Below are positions 45,286 through 56,602 of a DNA stretch of 64,000 bases, one piece after another (positions within the stretch are counted from its first letter, which is position 1; each line of letters starts with the position of its first letter). The notes under the pieces are model-generated. The model did no database searches, was not told the DNA's origin, and saw nothing but the letters and a program-made list of their open reading frames with translations. The stretch is from Porites lobata (taxonomy: Eukaryota; Cnidaria; Anthozoa; Scleractinia; Poritidae). Made by a program: the position numbers and the translations under genes. The stretch spans positions 4,312,001 through 4,376,000 of the forward strand of contig CALNXK010000013.1 of the NCBI GenBank assembly GCA_942486035.1, written 5' to 3'.

Positions 45286-47305
45286 ATGAGTTCTGTTGAT
45301 TTAAATAACTTATCAGTTGAAGATTTGAAGAAAATAAAAAAAGGTAAAAAAAACTACATTGAAAAAAAGAGTTTAATGAGTATAAACAGCAACAAGAAAA
45401 ACAAAAACTGGTTCATGAAATTATGGGAATAGAAAAGCAAAGAAAAAAGATTATAAAAGCAAAATCTACTCCCAAATCAAAATCGAAATTAAAAACATTT
45501 GATGATTATTTTCAGGAATATATCAAAAACAAGAAGATTCCAAAAGACACACCAGCTTACCTCAAAAAAGCTCTTGAAAGAGCAATGAGGGAATATCAAG
45601 TTTGAATCAAGCATGAAAAATCGGCTCTTGATAATTTTGCTGAAAAGTATGTTATTGAAGGAAAACCAAAAATTATTCCAATCGATTACTTCGAGGAAAA
45701 AACTCCTCGCATAAAAGATTTTCTCACAAATCAAAAAAATATTAAAATTAGAAAGTTAATGGCTTGTTTAATGGAACATCAATCTTAAGAGGGAAAAATT
45801 ACAATTACAACACAATATAAAGCTTATTTTCAATCTCACACTTATATTAATCTTGAAAAGACGGATATTGAAAAAATTCTATTTGGAATGATTTATAAGA
45901 TTCTTGATGGAATTTTAAATTTTCAAAGAATGGTTCAGGTTGGTATTTTATAGAAGTATTATCATTGGAAATTCACACTGTAGATTACAAACCTTTGAAA
46001 GGATCATCATACATCCCTCTTCCAGATTTTATAAGCGATTCTTAATATAGAAAACAAAAATAATAATAAGCGTTTTTTGCGGTCGATACTAAGATTTCTT
46101 CATCCAGTTAACATTGACAACCAAAGGATAAATGACCTCAAACAACACGAGAATGACCTCAATTTTAAAGAAATAAATTTTCCGTAAAAGTCAAAGGTAT
46201 AACAAAGTTTGAACAAAATAATCCTAATAACACAAATCACGGTTATTTATTTGAAGTTGATTTGGAATATCCAAGAGATTTATGGAAATCTTATAATGAT
46301 TATCCTCTTGCTCCAGAGAAAATAAAGATTGATAATGTTGAAAAACTTGCTGGTAATTTTTATCCAAAATTTCACTGTGTATTATAAATTATAGAAATCT
46401 CAAACAATATCTCAGTCTTGGAATGAGACTTAAAAAGTTCACAGAGGAATCTCATTTTATCAATCAAGATGGATGGAACCATCTATAAAAGAACACAGAG
46501 CTCAGAAAGCAAGCAGCAAATACTTTTGAGAAAGATTTTTTAAACTGATGAATAATTTAGCGGTTTAGAAAAGCAATTGAAAACATCAGAAAGAGACAAA
46601 TGTAACACTAATTGATAATCGAGATCAAGCAATCAAACTCTCATCGAAACCTAATTTTGAACAAGCAACAATATTTGATGAAAAACTGATTGCAGTTCAT
46701 GTGAAAAAGACAAGTTTTTTGTAACAAACCAATCTATGTGGGTCAAGCAATTGTGGATCTTTCGAAAACATTAAACGTTTTATTTTCACTATAATTATAT
46801 TCGAGAGAAATATGGAGACAAAGCTGAGTTATTTTTTACAGATACAGACTCATTGATGTATGAAATTCAAACAAAAGATCTTTATCAGGAAATATCAAAA
46901 GATATCCAAAAAAAGTTTGATACAAATGATTATCCAGAGAATCATCCATCTGAGATTAAAACAGGAATAAGTAAAAAAAGTTATTGGAAAATTCAAGGAT
47001 GAAGCTAAAGGTTATCAAACACCACATTTACACTTATATACTAGATTATTATGAACATAAAGATATTAAAAAAATTATAGAGAATTATGAAGAAAAAACG
47101 CCAAGGAGGAAAGAAAAATGTTGTAAAGAAACAAATAACATCTTAAAATTACAAAGAAACATTGTGTGATTAAGAAAAAAATCAAATGAGAACAATGAAC
47201 ATTATTAGAAGTAAAGAAAATGAGATTTATTCAATGAAAATTAATACTGATGATAAAATAATAACAGCAAAAGACGAAGTTCATACTTTTGCATTAAGAA
47301 TTTAA
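45286..47305 (+). pseudogene. polB: protein-primed DNA polymerase B (Polinton type), broken
   Basis: Family B polymerase of the protein-primed (DNA_pol_B_2) group, which replicates Polintons using a terminal protein primer. Segments in all three frames run in family order. They include HPVNIDNQRINDLKQHEND near 46102-46160, GYLFEVDLEYPRDLW then NDYPLAPE near 46240-46320, and NLKQYLSLGMRLKK near 46400. A palm segment FEKDFFKLMNN near 46525 is followed by a degraded NSVFGK-type site. The catalytic motif FTDTDSL (near 46840) and YPENHPSEIKTG (46930) are followed by IRSKENEIY near 47210 at the C-terminus. About 2.0 kb is shorter than usual, so there are internal losses besides the many stops. The N-terminal part is a lysine-rich region. 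It cannot make a functional enzyme as it stands. Confidence 0.9.
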
Positions 47306-47330
47306 ATATTATTTTTATTTTCAAGTAAAA

Positions 47331-47762
47331 ATGAATTATACACATGAAGAAATATTAAAATTTCTCTTAATTATAGATAATTATAAAAACAATGAAGAAG
47401 GTTTTTTTTTTCAAACAAGGTGAGATGTAAATCATCCAAAAAGAGTGATTTTTTTCATTGAAATGGGACAATTTTGGTGTGAGAATCGTGGTTAAGGTCA
47501 AGACAATATTCTTGGTTATGATGATAAAACTGACTTTGAGAGATATCATTTTAGACAGAAATCTATTTATAGGAGAAAACACCACTCTGAAGACAAGATT
47601 GAAGAATTAAAGATAAAGTTCGAACTGGATGTATCATCATCAGAAGAATATGAATTGTATTATGTTTTGATGGAAATAAATAATGATGAGCTTGTAAAAT
47701 TAAATAAAGAATTCAAGAGAAAAAGAAAGATTAATATATATTTTATAATTAGAAAGATATAA
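47331..47762 (+). pseudogene. VLTF3-like late transcription factor remnant
   Basis: This frame follows the polymerase and is broken twice near its N-terminus. The C-terminal half is open and contains YRRKHHSEDKI, YELYYVLMEIN and KRKRKINIYFIIRK. That layout resembles the C-terminus of VLTF3-like transcription factors found in Polinton-like viruses and large DNA viruses, where a basic Y-K-R-K-x-H segment precedes a helical end. The zinc-binding N-terminal part expected for the family is not visible. The assignment rests on remembered family pattern and is moderate. Confidence 0.5.
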
Positions 47763-47857
47763 AGTTGATAAATCTTATTAAAAAATAAGACAATTTATGT
47801 AAAGATACTCTAATGTTTATAAAAAATGGTGGAAATATTATATAACATTAATATAAA

Positions 47858-48328
47858 ATGATTGATGGAAAACTAAAACGAGAAAATATTGATGATGAAG
47901 AATTTGACGGATTAAATAACAGTAATGAAAGACTCAAAAGAATTATTGAATTAAAAAATAAACTTTATAATAAAATGGAAGAGGTTAGAAAGTGAAGATA
48001 GCTTTTGAAAAAGTAGCAGGTGAATTAATAGAGGAGCAAAAAAATAAATTCATTAGAAAAATTAAAGGATAAAGACTACAGAGGAGAAGTTCTTGAAAAA
48101 ATTAAGAAAAAAAGAGAAGCATTAACCGATGAAGAAAAAAAGGAAAAAATTCGTGAAATTTACAAAAGTTCTAACAAATTTAGAGCGTTTATGGAACATA
48201 TTTTGCATCTTGTAGAAAAAGAAGATCTATTGAATGCGCCTTATAACGATCTGCATAAATTATTTGCTCGTTTTTCAGAGTTTACCAAGGATGTAGATTA
48301 TATTACTGATCTATTGAATTTCTGTTAA
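47858..48328 (+). pseudogene. hypothetical protein of the element, frameshifted
   Basis: Highly charged and probably helical. It starts MIDGKLKRENIDDEEFD, changes frame near 47990 and 48040, then continues through a Lys/Glu-rich segment to a more hydrophobic end (FMEHILHLVEKEDLLNAP, then YITDLLNFC) and a TAA at 48328. I do not recognise the family. It is the last plus-strand gene before the convergence point. Confidence 0.4.
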
Positions 48329-48344
48329 ACTAATTTCATACAAA

Positions 48345-48844
48345 AATTGTGCTAAATTATTTTTTAAATTATTTTTAACAAATTCCTTTATGAAACAATC
48401 AGTATAATACACCGGTTAAATGACCTAAACAAATTTGATTGTTTCATTAATTTATTTTGTCAGTCGAATAAGTATAAACAACCTCTTTCTAATTTATAAG
48501 TTTAAAAGAATTCTTCAAATGCGTTAAAAAAAATAAAATGATTTTTTAAAACCTTTGATCTTGTCTCAAAAACAATATCACTGAAAAATAAATTTAAATT
48601 AAAATTATAAATAATATTTAATAAATCTATCCCTTTTTTAAAATATTTTTGTTAAAGGTTTTGATAAACCAAAGCCGATTTGATTAAACAAGGGTTTAGT
48701 TCCAAATGTTCATACCTTGGGTAATGCTGATTTATATATATTAGTATTTCTCTCAACATTTTTTATATAATTATTGTATTTTTTGCTATAAATCTTCGAA
48801 TATCTATCAGCAAGAGGAGCATTATCAATTATCATTTCATCCAT
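48345..48844 (-). pseudogene. hypothetical protein remnant(s) of the element
   Basis: On the minus strand an ATG at 48844 opens a frame (MDEMIIDNAPLADRYSKIY...) that reaches a stop and then continues with a Gly- and Phe-containing segment (FGTKPLFNQIGFGLSKP). Further down, fragments such as NNQICLGHLTGVLY appear in other frames. Whether this is one gene or two cannot be told; no family is assigned. Confidence 0.35.
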
Positions 48845-48864
48845 TATTTACATTTGTCAATAAA

Positions 48865-49237
48865 CTAGTTCTTATCAAAATCATATCCTTTCAAAGCAGA
48901 TCTCAGTTCAACCAAAACTTTTTCGTAAGCTGTAAAAGCGATTCGATTCATGTCTATTTTCTTTTTGTAATTTTTCATTTTTCCAAAGTTTGTAAAACGA
49001 TTATCCAGATCCATTAACAACACCAAGAATAATTGGATTCAGAGTTATTCCACCAACTATTGTTCCAATAATCATCAAATAAAAAACAGTGATTGTAATT
49101 GATTCATCAAGAAGCTTAAATCGTTTATATGAACACCAAAACCTTTTTTGATAATGTTTGTACAAGTCGTTGAATGTTTTAACGTTTTCCTCTGATAAAT
49201 TTTTGTCAGTGTGGTTAAATTCAAAGATGTCTTTCAT
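48865..49237 (-). pseudogene. small membrane protein of the element, frameshifted
   Basis: Starts MKDIFEFNHTDKNL, passes through an aromatic, basic region and then a hydrophobic segment rich in I, T, V and G (around ITVFYLMIIGTIVGGITLNP) likely to cross a membrane. A frameshift near 49005 separates this from a basic tail (KNYKKKIDMNRIAFTAYEKV and a final LRSALKG). A hydrophobic segment plus basic tail is a layout I associate with small Polinton-encoded proteins, but I cannot name the family. Confidence 0.5.
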
Positions 49238-49463
49238 TTATTATATTATTTTATTATAAGGCTATCAACTCGATGTTTCACTCTAAAAACACAGCCTTTC
49301 ACTCAAAAGTCACATGAATGTGCCCTTAAGTTAACTGAAGTTCAAGTTAAGACTTGAGGCTGAGTTTAATCGCTTTCTTCTGCATCTGAAATGTGTAAGT
49401 CTTGAATTTCTTCATTATGACTTTCTTCGACTTGGTGTCATCACTATCTTTGATTGATAAAAT

Positions 49464-50072
49464 TTACTGTCGTGGTTTTAGCGGTTTTACGTATACCTCG
49501 TGAACTTTAATCTGGAGAGAAACTATTGTTTTGCTTAAGAAAATACTCTCAATTATCAAAGCAATTTTAACCTTGCAGTATTGATTAAGATAGTCAAATG
49601 GATCAACTTTTTGTTTTCCCGTAGTTGAAAACAGGGAAAGTATTTTATTTGATTTTTCCGAATAGATTAACTGCATAAAGAACTGGTGTGGATGATTCAT
49701 CTCTCTTTGTTTTCTCTTTGCCTTTTGTGTCAGTGTATTATATCTGTTTTTAATAAAAAGGACAACTTGTCGTATGCAGACCGTATTCTTCTTCAAGATA
49801 AAATTGACAAATTTTGTGTAATGTTATTTATTGAATCAAAAAATGGTTTTTCATCTTGATTTGTTGACTATCTTTCTCCCATAAACAGACCGGTATTGAA
49901 TATCCAAGAGACTCATTGACACCAAAACTGAAAAGAAAATTAGCGGACCTTCTTTCCCATTTTGGTATTTAATTCTTTGATATTTAAATTTACTCTCTTT
50001 GACTTTAAAATCGCGTGCTTCATCAAATATGATGTTTTCTTGGGAAATACTTTCGAGTTTTGTGATTTGCAT
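49464..50072 (-). pseudogene. conserved virus-type protein (DUF5871-like), broken
   Basis: Begins MQITKLESISQENIIFDEAR, continues with a segment ending NGKEGPLIF and, in another frame, SFGV. After several stops the C-terminal part is open again: LIYSEKSNKI, VDPFDYLNQYC, KIALIIESIF and SLQIKVHEVYVKPLK. The IESIF...SLQxK...E ending resembles a family of about 200 aa in Polinton-like elements and large DNA viruses that I associate with DUF5871. The biochemical role is not established. At least three disruptions separate the parts. Confidence 0.5.
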
Positions 50073-50088
50073 TGTCTTTATTTATAAA

Positions 50089-50590
50089 GAAATTATTTTT
50101 TAAATTTTATTTTTTCAAGAAAAATTAATTCTATCAAATAATTCTTCTTTTAATTTTTTAAATTTAACGGAATATTCTTCAAACGATTTTATATAGTGAT
50201 CCAAATACAACAAAATTGACAATCAAAATTATCCGAATTTTCAACCTCAATAGAATGATTTATTTTATTAATTAATTCATTTGCAACTAAAAATTGTTTA
50301 TCATTAATTTCAGGTTTGAATAAAAATTTTTCTTCCTCATATTACTTTAGATAATATCTATTTCTCCATTTATCTTGTCAAGTATTTGATAACTCTCTAC
50401 ACTATCATAATAAACCCCATTTTTAACATACTTACTTTTTAATAATTCTATAAAATCCTCTTTACACTCACTCACTCACTTGGTCGCCCGAAGGCGGGCA
50501 ACCACTAGATCTTTCCAAAGCCTCTTATCAGCCATCAGTACAGCAAAATCCTCTTCACTATCAAAAATAATACCATCTTAAAGAAACGTA
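50089..50590 (-). pseudogene. degenerate small gene of the element
   Basis: Minus-strand fragments (FDSEEDFAVLMADKRLWKD, then KPEINDKQFLVANELINKI, then a CxxC pair in NFDCQFC) lie in different frames. This suggests one decayed gene of about 150 codons with a possible zinc-binding pair. A short GC-rich string near 50485-50510 is atypical for the element. No family assigned. Confidence 0.35.
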
Positions 50591-50620
50591 TCTTTTTGTT
50601 AACTTGAATTTTCTTTTATT

Positions 50621-50966
50621 TCATAAAAAAATATTTTTAAAATTAATTTTAATCTTTATCTCATCCCATAATAAATAATAAGACCGATAATTTGCTGACT
50701 CAGGATTATTATATGTTAATTCTCTTTTTATCAACAATATTTTTTGCTCTATTGAGATATTTTTCTCTACTTTCTTCATCTTTGGGAATAAGATAATCTT
50801 CATATTTACTATTTCTAAAATGAATTTCATTTCATTTTCTAATGTTAAAAAATATTTATTATTTTTACGTTTTGAATAATCAAGAGACTTTGCACCAAGA
50901 TCTGGAGCTTCTTTTTTAAGTTTTTCAAATTGTTTCCTTCAAGAAGATTTTTTGTAGGTTTATCCA
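50621..50966 (-). pseudogene. DUF5754-like small protein, broken
   Basis: From an ATG at 50966, frames carry KLKKEAPDLGAKSLDYSKRK, a strand-like NNKYFLTL, then YEDYLIPKDEESREKYLNRA, and finally NPESANYRSYYLLW. The order (basic helix, short strand, D-x-x-R repeats, closing aromatic Y-x-L-L-W) resembles the short DUF5754-type proteins of large DNA viruses and related elements. At least two frameshifts are needed, so it is a pseudogene. Function unknown in the family. Confidence 0.5.
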
Positions 50967-50990
50967 TTTATTTAATCTATACATAATAAA

Positions 50991-51173
50991 TTATTCTTCC
51001 ATTTTCTCTTCAACAATTGTTGTAGTTGCTGTGACTGTAGCTTTTTTGCCATCATCAATGGTAACTGCTGTTTTAGTAACAGTTTTATTTTTCCCTTCCA
51101 TATTATTAGATAACTTATTTTTAATTAACTTAATTAAATGGTTATTATTAAAGATTGTTCCTCGAATATCCAT
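50991..51173 (-). CDS. hypothetical 60-aa protein of the element
   Basis: A short open frame beginning MDIRGTIFNNNHLIKLIKN with a Thr/Val-rich, strand-like second half (TVTKTAVTIDD, ATVTATTTIVEE). It is one of the few uninterrupted frames in the element. It could be a genuine small gene or the remainder of a larger one; no family recognised. Confidence 0.4.
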   Translation of the reverse strand: MDIRGTIFNNNHLIKLIKNKLSNNMEGKNKTVTKTAVTIDDGKKATVTATTTIVEEKMEE

Positions 51174-51255
51174 ATTATTTTATAAAGAAAAAAAGTTTTA
51201 AATCACAATAAATGATTTAAAACTAAATTGAATTTCGATGCATATCAGTTACAAT

Positions 51256-51480
51256 TCAAATATCAAAACTTTTTGTATTATTATCAAATGAAACATAAAA
51301 CATAAAATTAATATCCGTATATGCATACCCCATTTCGTCATCATATTGAAATTCATTATCAAAATCAGCAAGACTAAGTGAAAAATAATATTTTATCTGT
51401 TCGTCTTTATAATATCTTGTTTCTTTATTTTTTGCTATAAAAATTAAAAACAATATTCTCACATTTATACATTTTGTCAT
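51256..51480 (-). CDS. hypothetical 74-aa protein of the element
   Basis: An open frame starting MTKCINVRILFLIF, acidic and aromatic in the middle (FDNEFQYDDEMGYAYTDINF). The neighbouring upstream DNA (51490-51780, same strand) holds further broken coding fragments such as EYRYITSLKDYDEILNEI. No family recognised. Confidence 0.4.
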   Translation of the reverse strand: MTKCINVRILFLIFIAKNKETRYYKDEQIKYYFSLSLADFDNEFQYDDEMGYAYTDINFMFYVSFDNNTKSFDI

Positions 51481-51782
51481 ATAATAATTGACAATTCTTT
51501 TTCTTTATATTATTCTTATCTTTTTATATTCTCTTTTTATAAATTCATTTTTTTCTAAAAATCCTATTATATGTATTTTTCTTTTACAATATATGACTAA
51601 ATCTTTTATATCTTTATCACTGACATATATATATATATAATATATATATCATATTTTTTATCATTTACTTTACATTCAATTTCATTTAAAATCTCATCAT
51701 AATCCTTTAAACTTGTAATATATCTGTATTCATTTTTGATTTTTTTTTTAAGATTTGTGAATGCATTTTCTTTTATTTATAA

Positions 51783-52864
51783 AAAATATTTTTTAAAATT
51801 TCAATTTTATTTTTCTAACTCAACTAAAATCTTCTTATCTAAACTAAAAAGGCTGCTTTTAACACCTGCTTTTAATTTACATTACTCAACGAATCAGAAC
51901 TTAACAAATGTGACTGATAATAGCAGGTTATAACATTGTTTATTAAGTTAAAAGTTTTTCAATTAAAATGCAAATCATTGTGCTTGAGGTTGATTAATTT
52001 ACTAACTTTACTGACAAACTTTACTTTTAAAACCAGTTTGATACATATACTGAAAAAATCAGCTGATAATCGTAAGACTTAGCTATTCCTTGGGGAAGTC
52101 CCCGAGAGATTACAGCATAGTCTTCCTGGTTTTAGAGAATTTCACATAAAATTTTGGTGGAAATAAAATTTTTAATAAAATTTTGACAAAATCATTTCAT
52201 TGTCTACAACTGAAACGTAAATCATTAAAAATACAACATAGTCAAAACTGGCAGGTGTTTGCAAGTAGGCGATTTCCCTTGTGATCCAAATGATTGTGTG
52301 TCTTTAGTAGTTATAATATACTTTAATTTTGGATTATTATATTCAAGGAGATAATGTTAGGAAGTTTTTTTGATGTTTTGGGTGGTTCATTCGCGTTCGC
52401 TTCGGCTGTCTCTCTTCTCACTCACTCACCCTTCGGCTTCGCTCGGGTCGCTAATATCAAAAACTTTTGTTTGAGTTAATATGAGTAGTTATAATAATAT
52501 GCTTTCTGGCTGGATCCCAAAGTACTTATTTCCATCTTTTTTCTGCTTTCTTCCTCGAGCGAAGCGAGCTCATAAGTTTTTTAATGACTAGAATTTATCA
52601 GAAGTATTAGGTTTTCACGTTATTTCCTGTTTTAATTAAACATTTAAGTTTGGGTTATGAAAAAGTACTATAATTGTCGGAGATAAGTATAGGGAATTTT
52701 TTTTCTAAAATGAGAATCTGGATTAATGACAGAAATTGGCTGATAGAAATAATCAGGGTGATTTGGTAGTAGGGGAAAAAATTGGATGACGGAAAAAGCA
52801 GAAATTAAACTGATGGAAATAAGTACTTTGGGATTGAGCCAGAAAGCATATTATTATAAGTACT
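51783..52864 (-). repeat. right terminal inverted repeat
   Basis: It is the inverted partner of 44182-45266, with the same landmarks in reverse order: the nested foldback at 52484-52864, the extra end motif near 52306-52318 and the inner boundary near 51783. Confidence 0.85.
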
Positions 52865-53007
52865 TGTTTTATGATTTCCAAACGCTTTCTTTTTACATGT
52901 AATTACCAAGAAGACTGAAGAGCACACTGAAACATTAACCAAGAACATTTCTGCTTTCCCCTTATTGCTTCAGCATTCGTCGATCCGGCAAAGCTGAGTA
53001 GTTTTTA
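52865..53007. other. downstream flank of the secreted protein gene
   Basis: Short spacer between the right end of the Polinton-like element and the stop codon of the minus-strand secreted protein gene. No canonical AATAAA is visible on the minus strand (a weak AATAAGG occurs). Confidence 0.5.
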
Positions 53008-54232
53008 TCAGGAATTGATTACACCATTAATTAAATGTCCAGTAAAAGTGTTGGATCTAATGCAACCCCCACGAAAACACATAGTTAAATAATATAAGAG
53101 AGTCAGAAGTAAATCGGCTATAGGAGCCGCTATTTGTTTAACATAACTTGCAGTTTTTCGAGCGACATGTTTACACTGATAGTGCTCAGGTGAGTGCTGT
53201 TTGGAACAATCCCAAGTAGATGACCAATCCACACATCACACCCCCAATGAAAAGAAGTTCATTTACATTGTAAAAAGAACTTGAGAGATCGAAATGAAAC
53301 TTGTCATGTTACTCTGCTGTTTTTAGTACCATTTTTATAATCTCTGCGGAGACCTTGCTCCCCATCTTCTCTTACAGTTTCGGATCTTGTTCATACTTAA
53401 GCATTAAGTATCATTGTAAAATATCCGTTTCTTTACTGATTTTCTTCGATATATCTATCGAAAACATCAGTTTTTCCAGACTATAATCGACGATAATCAT
53501 ACGTTCCTAATTGCTGTACTTGATTCTTAGTTATGAATGTGATTTATTAAAAAATGCTTTTTACCGACGATTTTGTGAATACATCACGAAGCCTTAGCAT
53601 GCAGTCGCAATTTTTAGAGCTGGAAATAAAGCATCACCATCAACTTGGGTGTTTATATTGAATGTCCATTACAAAAAAATTAAGTTGTGTGGCAATATAT
53701 ACTGCATGGTACATAATCATTTCGTTAAAAATCATTTTCTAGTTTAAAGAAGTGTTGTTCAGTTTTTCGAATTAAAATAAATGACTGGGAAGAAAACTAA
53801 AAACAATTTCGTGTCGATGGGCCTTTTGCCTGATACATGTCGTCTAAAGTCGACATCAGTTCCTTCCTCCGAGTGGGAACCTGCTAAAATTTTAGGATAG
53901 TGACATTAAATTTCGATTTAATAGCGAATTCTTCAGAGACCCGAGAATTTGATAAGTAAAAATTTTAATCAAATACAGTCAAACCAATTTATTTAGTGCC
54001 AAATTAATAAAGGTCTCCAAAGAGAAAGAAAAAAATTTGTTCTAGATCAGCCAAGAAAAAAGTTTAAAAAGTTAAAAGTTATTTGATCAATGCTTTACTC
54101 TTTTACAAGCAATATGAAAAAGGTTGGTAATACATTGCAAAATTAAAAGCTTCTCACCTTCGAAGAAATTTCCTGAGTACATAAGATCAGCAACGATACA
54201 ACGATAAAAAGCACGACGAAAAACCGAGTCAT
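53008..54232 (-). CDS. predicted small secreted protein, two exons
   Basis: Exon 1 is 54232-54158 (75 bp): MTRFFVVLFIVVSLL leads a typical signal peptide of about 20 residues, ending at AAG/gtgaga in phase 0. Exon 2 is 53196-53008 (189 bp), entering after ccaaacag in phase 0. The joined protein is 87 aa. The mature part starts near HSPEHYQC, has a hydrophobic middle (IAAPIADLLLTLLYYL) and a CFRGGC motif; its three cysteines suggest one disulphide plus a free or intermolecular cysteine, or a missed exon. It is unrelated to the ICAAARALDC pair. The exon pairing is inferred only from phase agreement and splice consensus. No family recognised. Confidence 0.42.
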
Positions 54233-56602
54233 TCTTTCAGACGTTTTCTTCAGTTTGAGGAGGCTCCGAGGAACAAGAGAGGTTTTCGAGGAGGATCAGC
54301 GCTATGAGTTGACCGACCATCTGCTGGGAACACGAAAAAACCGGTTGGAATTTATTTACAAAACATTATGTTATCAAATGGAGAGAGAGGACTTAGTACA
54401 CCTGGAGGGGTAGGGAAGGGGACAATACGAAAAGGTCAGCATGCAATGATTGCGAAGAGAAAACCAATTATCAAAACATTTCAATCTATAGGTATCAGAG
54501 ATCTGAATTTAAGTTTTCTCTTAAACAATTATTGTCTAGATGGGCTTTTCTACTGACGTTTTATCTTATGCTAACTGTGTGTAATAGACAATTTCATTAT
54601 AGGGGATAATATTGACATTAATCGAAGTTATACTTTTTAATGCGTCGATAGGCGTCGGCTTTCCTTATAGTAGCGTTTGTTTTTAGTCGCTTGTAACAAC
54701 TGTGCCTCGGGAATGAAATTATCTAGCGAAAAGTTTTGCTTTAATATATCCACGACATTCAGTCTTACTGAAAAACATAGAAATGCCAAGTTGAATTATA
54801 AGTCAGTGCTTCATGTATTTGTAAATCACTTCCGCGGGGTTCTTAGTTTAGTTCTGATTGAGTGTGAAGTTATAGTTATTTTAGTGAGTAACTGATCCTC
54901 CCTATAGTCAAAAGCAAAGGGCTGACTTATTTCTTGATGTAATTAGTCAGTAGTGTTTGTCTGTTTCATTAAATTCGGTACAAATTGGAAACAGAGGATG
55001 TCTACAAAAGTACTCGTTGCTGATTCAAACAAATCCGTTCAGCTTTTGCTTGAGTGGTCCCAAATTTTGTACTTCTATTATCTGAATGAATTTCCTTAAT
55101 GGGTGCTCGAATCACTCTTATCTAACATTTAGTTTTCTGACGATCTCTAATCAGCAATCAGGAAAAATGATAATAATTAAAATAAAAAAATAAATACCAA
55201 GCTGACTGCTACTGAATTTCAGTTTGGCCAGTTCCTGGCTATGAATCGAATAAAACCCCATTCAGAGCCTTTTCACTGTTGTATTCTGCTGTGCACTGCA
55301 TTTATCTGGTGCTTGAACTTCACCGATACCACGATATTTATTTTTTTGCCGATACCACGTATTTGGATAATCCGCGTTTTGTTACAATTCATAGTATTCA
55401 ACTTTCAGAAAAAGATATAATAGTTTTCAATCTAACCAAAGAAAAACATTGCCTCTGTGCGGAGGAGAAAATCAAGTTAAAAACCTGATCATGTTGAAGA
55501 AGGAGACCTTTGCGTAGGGCAAGGTCTTTTACCTAAACGCGCTCGTCGAAGAATACCCTGTAATATTTTAAATCATTATTCATTAAAAAAATAGATTTTC
55601 TCGATTATTCCTTCATTAATTCCTGAGGCGGTTTTTATATTTAGGGGATTCCAGCATACGTCTCTCCCTGGTTTTTGCATGCTGGCACTTTTTAAAAAAA
55701 GAAAACAATAACAGTTTTTGCGAGTAGATAAATTATCATGATATTTTCTAATTGCACGCTGATGCCATCGAAGGACTTGAAAAATTTCCATACCTTGTTT
55801 GTGTGATGCTCAATCTCACGTCAGACAACGTCGATGTCAATACTTTTAACCCAAAGCCAAATAGTTAACCGGAAATTTAATATTATTTGTTGAATTCTTT
55901 TGCAGGAAACATGGAAAGTTGTAGATTAGCAACACACAAACGCAGATGCAGATTACAATGTACAGAGAACGTGAAAGATTTCGCTCATTATATTTTAAAA
56001 TTATTCATGGCTTATTGCTATAATTCAGTTTAGTTATTGATGGCCTTCAGTAGGGTAATCCGCTGTGTAAAAAGATGTGAAGTTTATCTTTGCTTTCTAG
56101 TTGTTACTTTCCTTGGCTCTATTGTGTCGACTTCTCATTGGCTTCTTTGTTTTAACTGTTTTACGCCACTTGTGAGGTTCACAGGTTTTTACACCGAGTA
56201 TGAGCCCTTCAGTCAAAGTCAAAATTAATTAGACAGTTTTGAACTGAACTGAATAGTCACGGTAAATTTCTCGAATATACTTTCGTAGAATTTCAGTATA
56301 AGCGTATCATTCTAACAATGACCCTCATACTGAGTTATTCGCGAGAAAATAATAATAATAACCGAGAGCGGAAGAACATTGACCTAACTTGATCAAATTG
56401 TTGAGGACGATTGCGACTAGGAAAGAAATAGCCTGTATTCTAATATAGTGTCACGATTGTAGCAGGACGATTGTAATGTAAACATTTAAACTGATGGGCA
56501 AATGTATTTTTAATTTACTTTCTCGTCCCTGTACGTTGGCGAAATCAAAACCTATCGCATTTTTATGTGGACTTTTCCCACGAGTTTCGTTGCGCCTCCT
56601 AA
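54233..56602. other. no recognisable gene
   Basis: The 5' flank of the secreted protein gene and further intergenic DNA. Several short open frames are present, none with motifs, splice context or duplication support. Confidence 0.45.

Larger units (their letters stand above)
44182..52864. mobile_element. compact, decayed Polinton-like (Maverick-type) element
   Basis: An 8683-bp, very AT-rich element has terminal inverted repeats of about 1.08 kb (44182-45266 and 51783-52864). Its ends begin AGTAGTTATAATAATA and AGTACTTATAATAATA, fitting the 5'-AG ends typical of Polintons. The left arm (plus strand) carries a protein-primed DNA polymerase B, a VLTF3-like gene and an unknown gene; the right arm (minus strand) carries several small genes resembling virus-type families, so the arms are convergent. 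Every gene is broken by stops and frameshifts. I found no integrase, FtsK/HerA-type packaging ATPase, cysteine protease or long double-jelly-roll capsid gene. At 8.7 kb it is about half the usual Polinton size. Flanking hexamers AATTTT and TGTTTT agree at four of six positions, consistent with an old 6-bp target duplication. Confidence 0.85.

Noticed and set aside
44182..52864. Reading the AT-rich block as a mitochondrial or bacterial insertion
   Set aside because: Long TIRs, protein-primed polymerase B motifs of Polinton type and convergent gene arms fit a transposon or virus-like element; no mitochondrial or bacterial genes are present.
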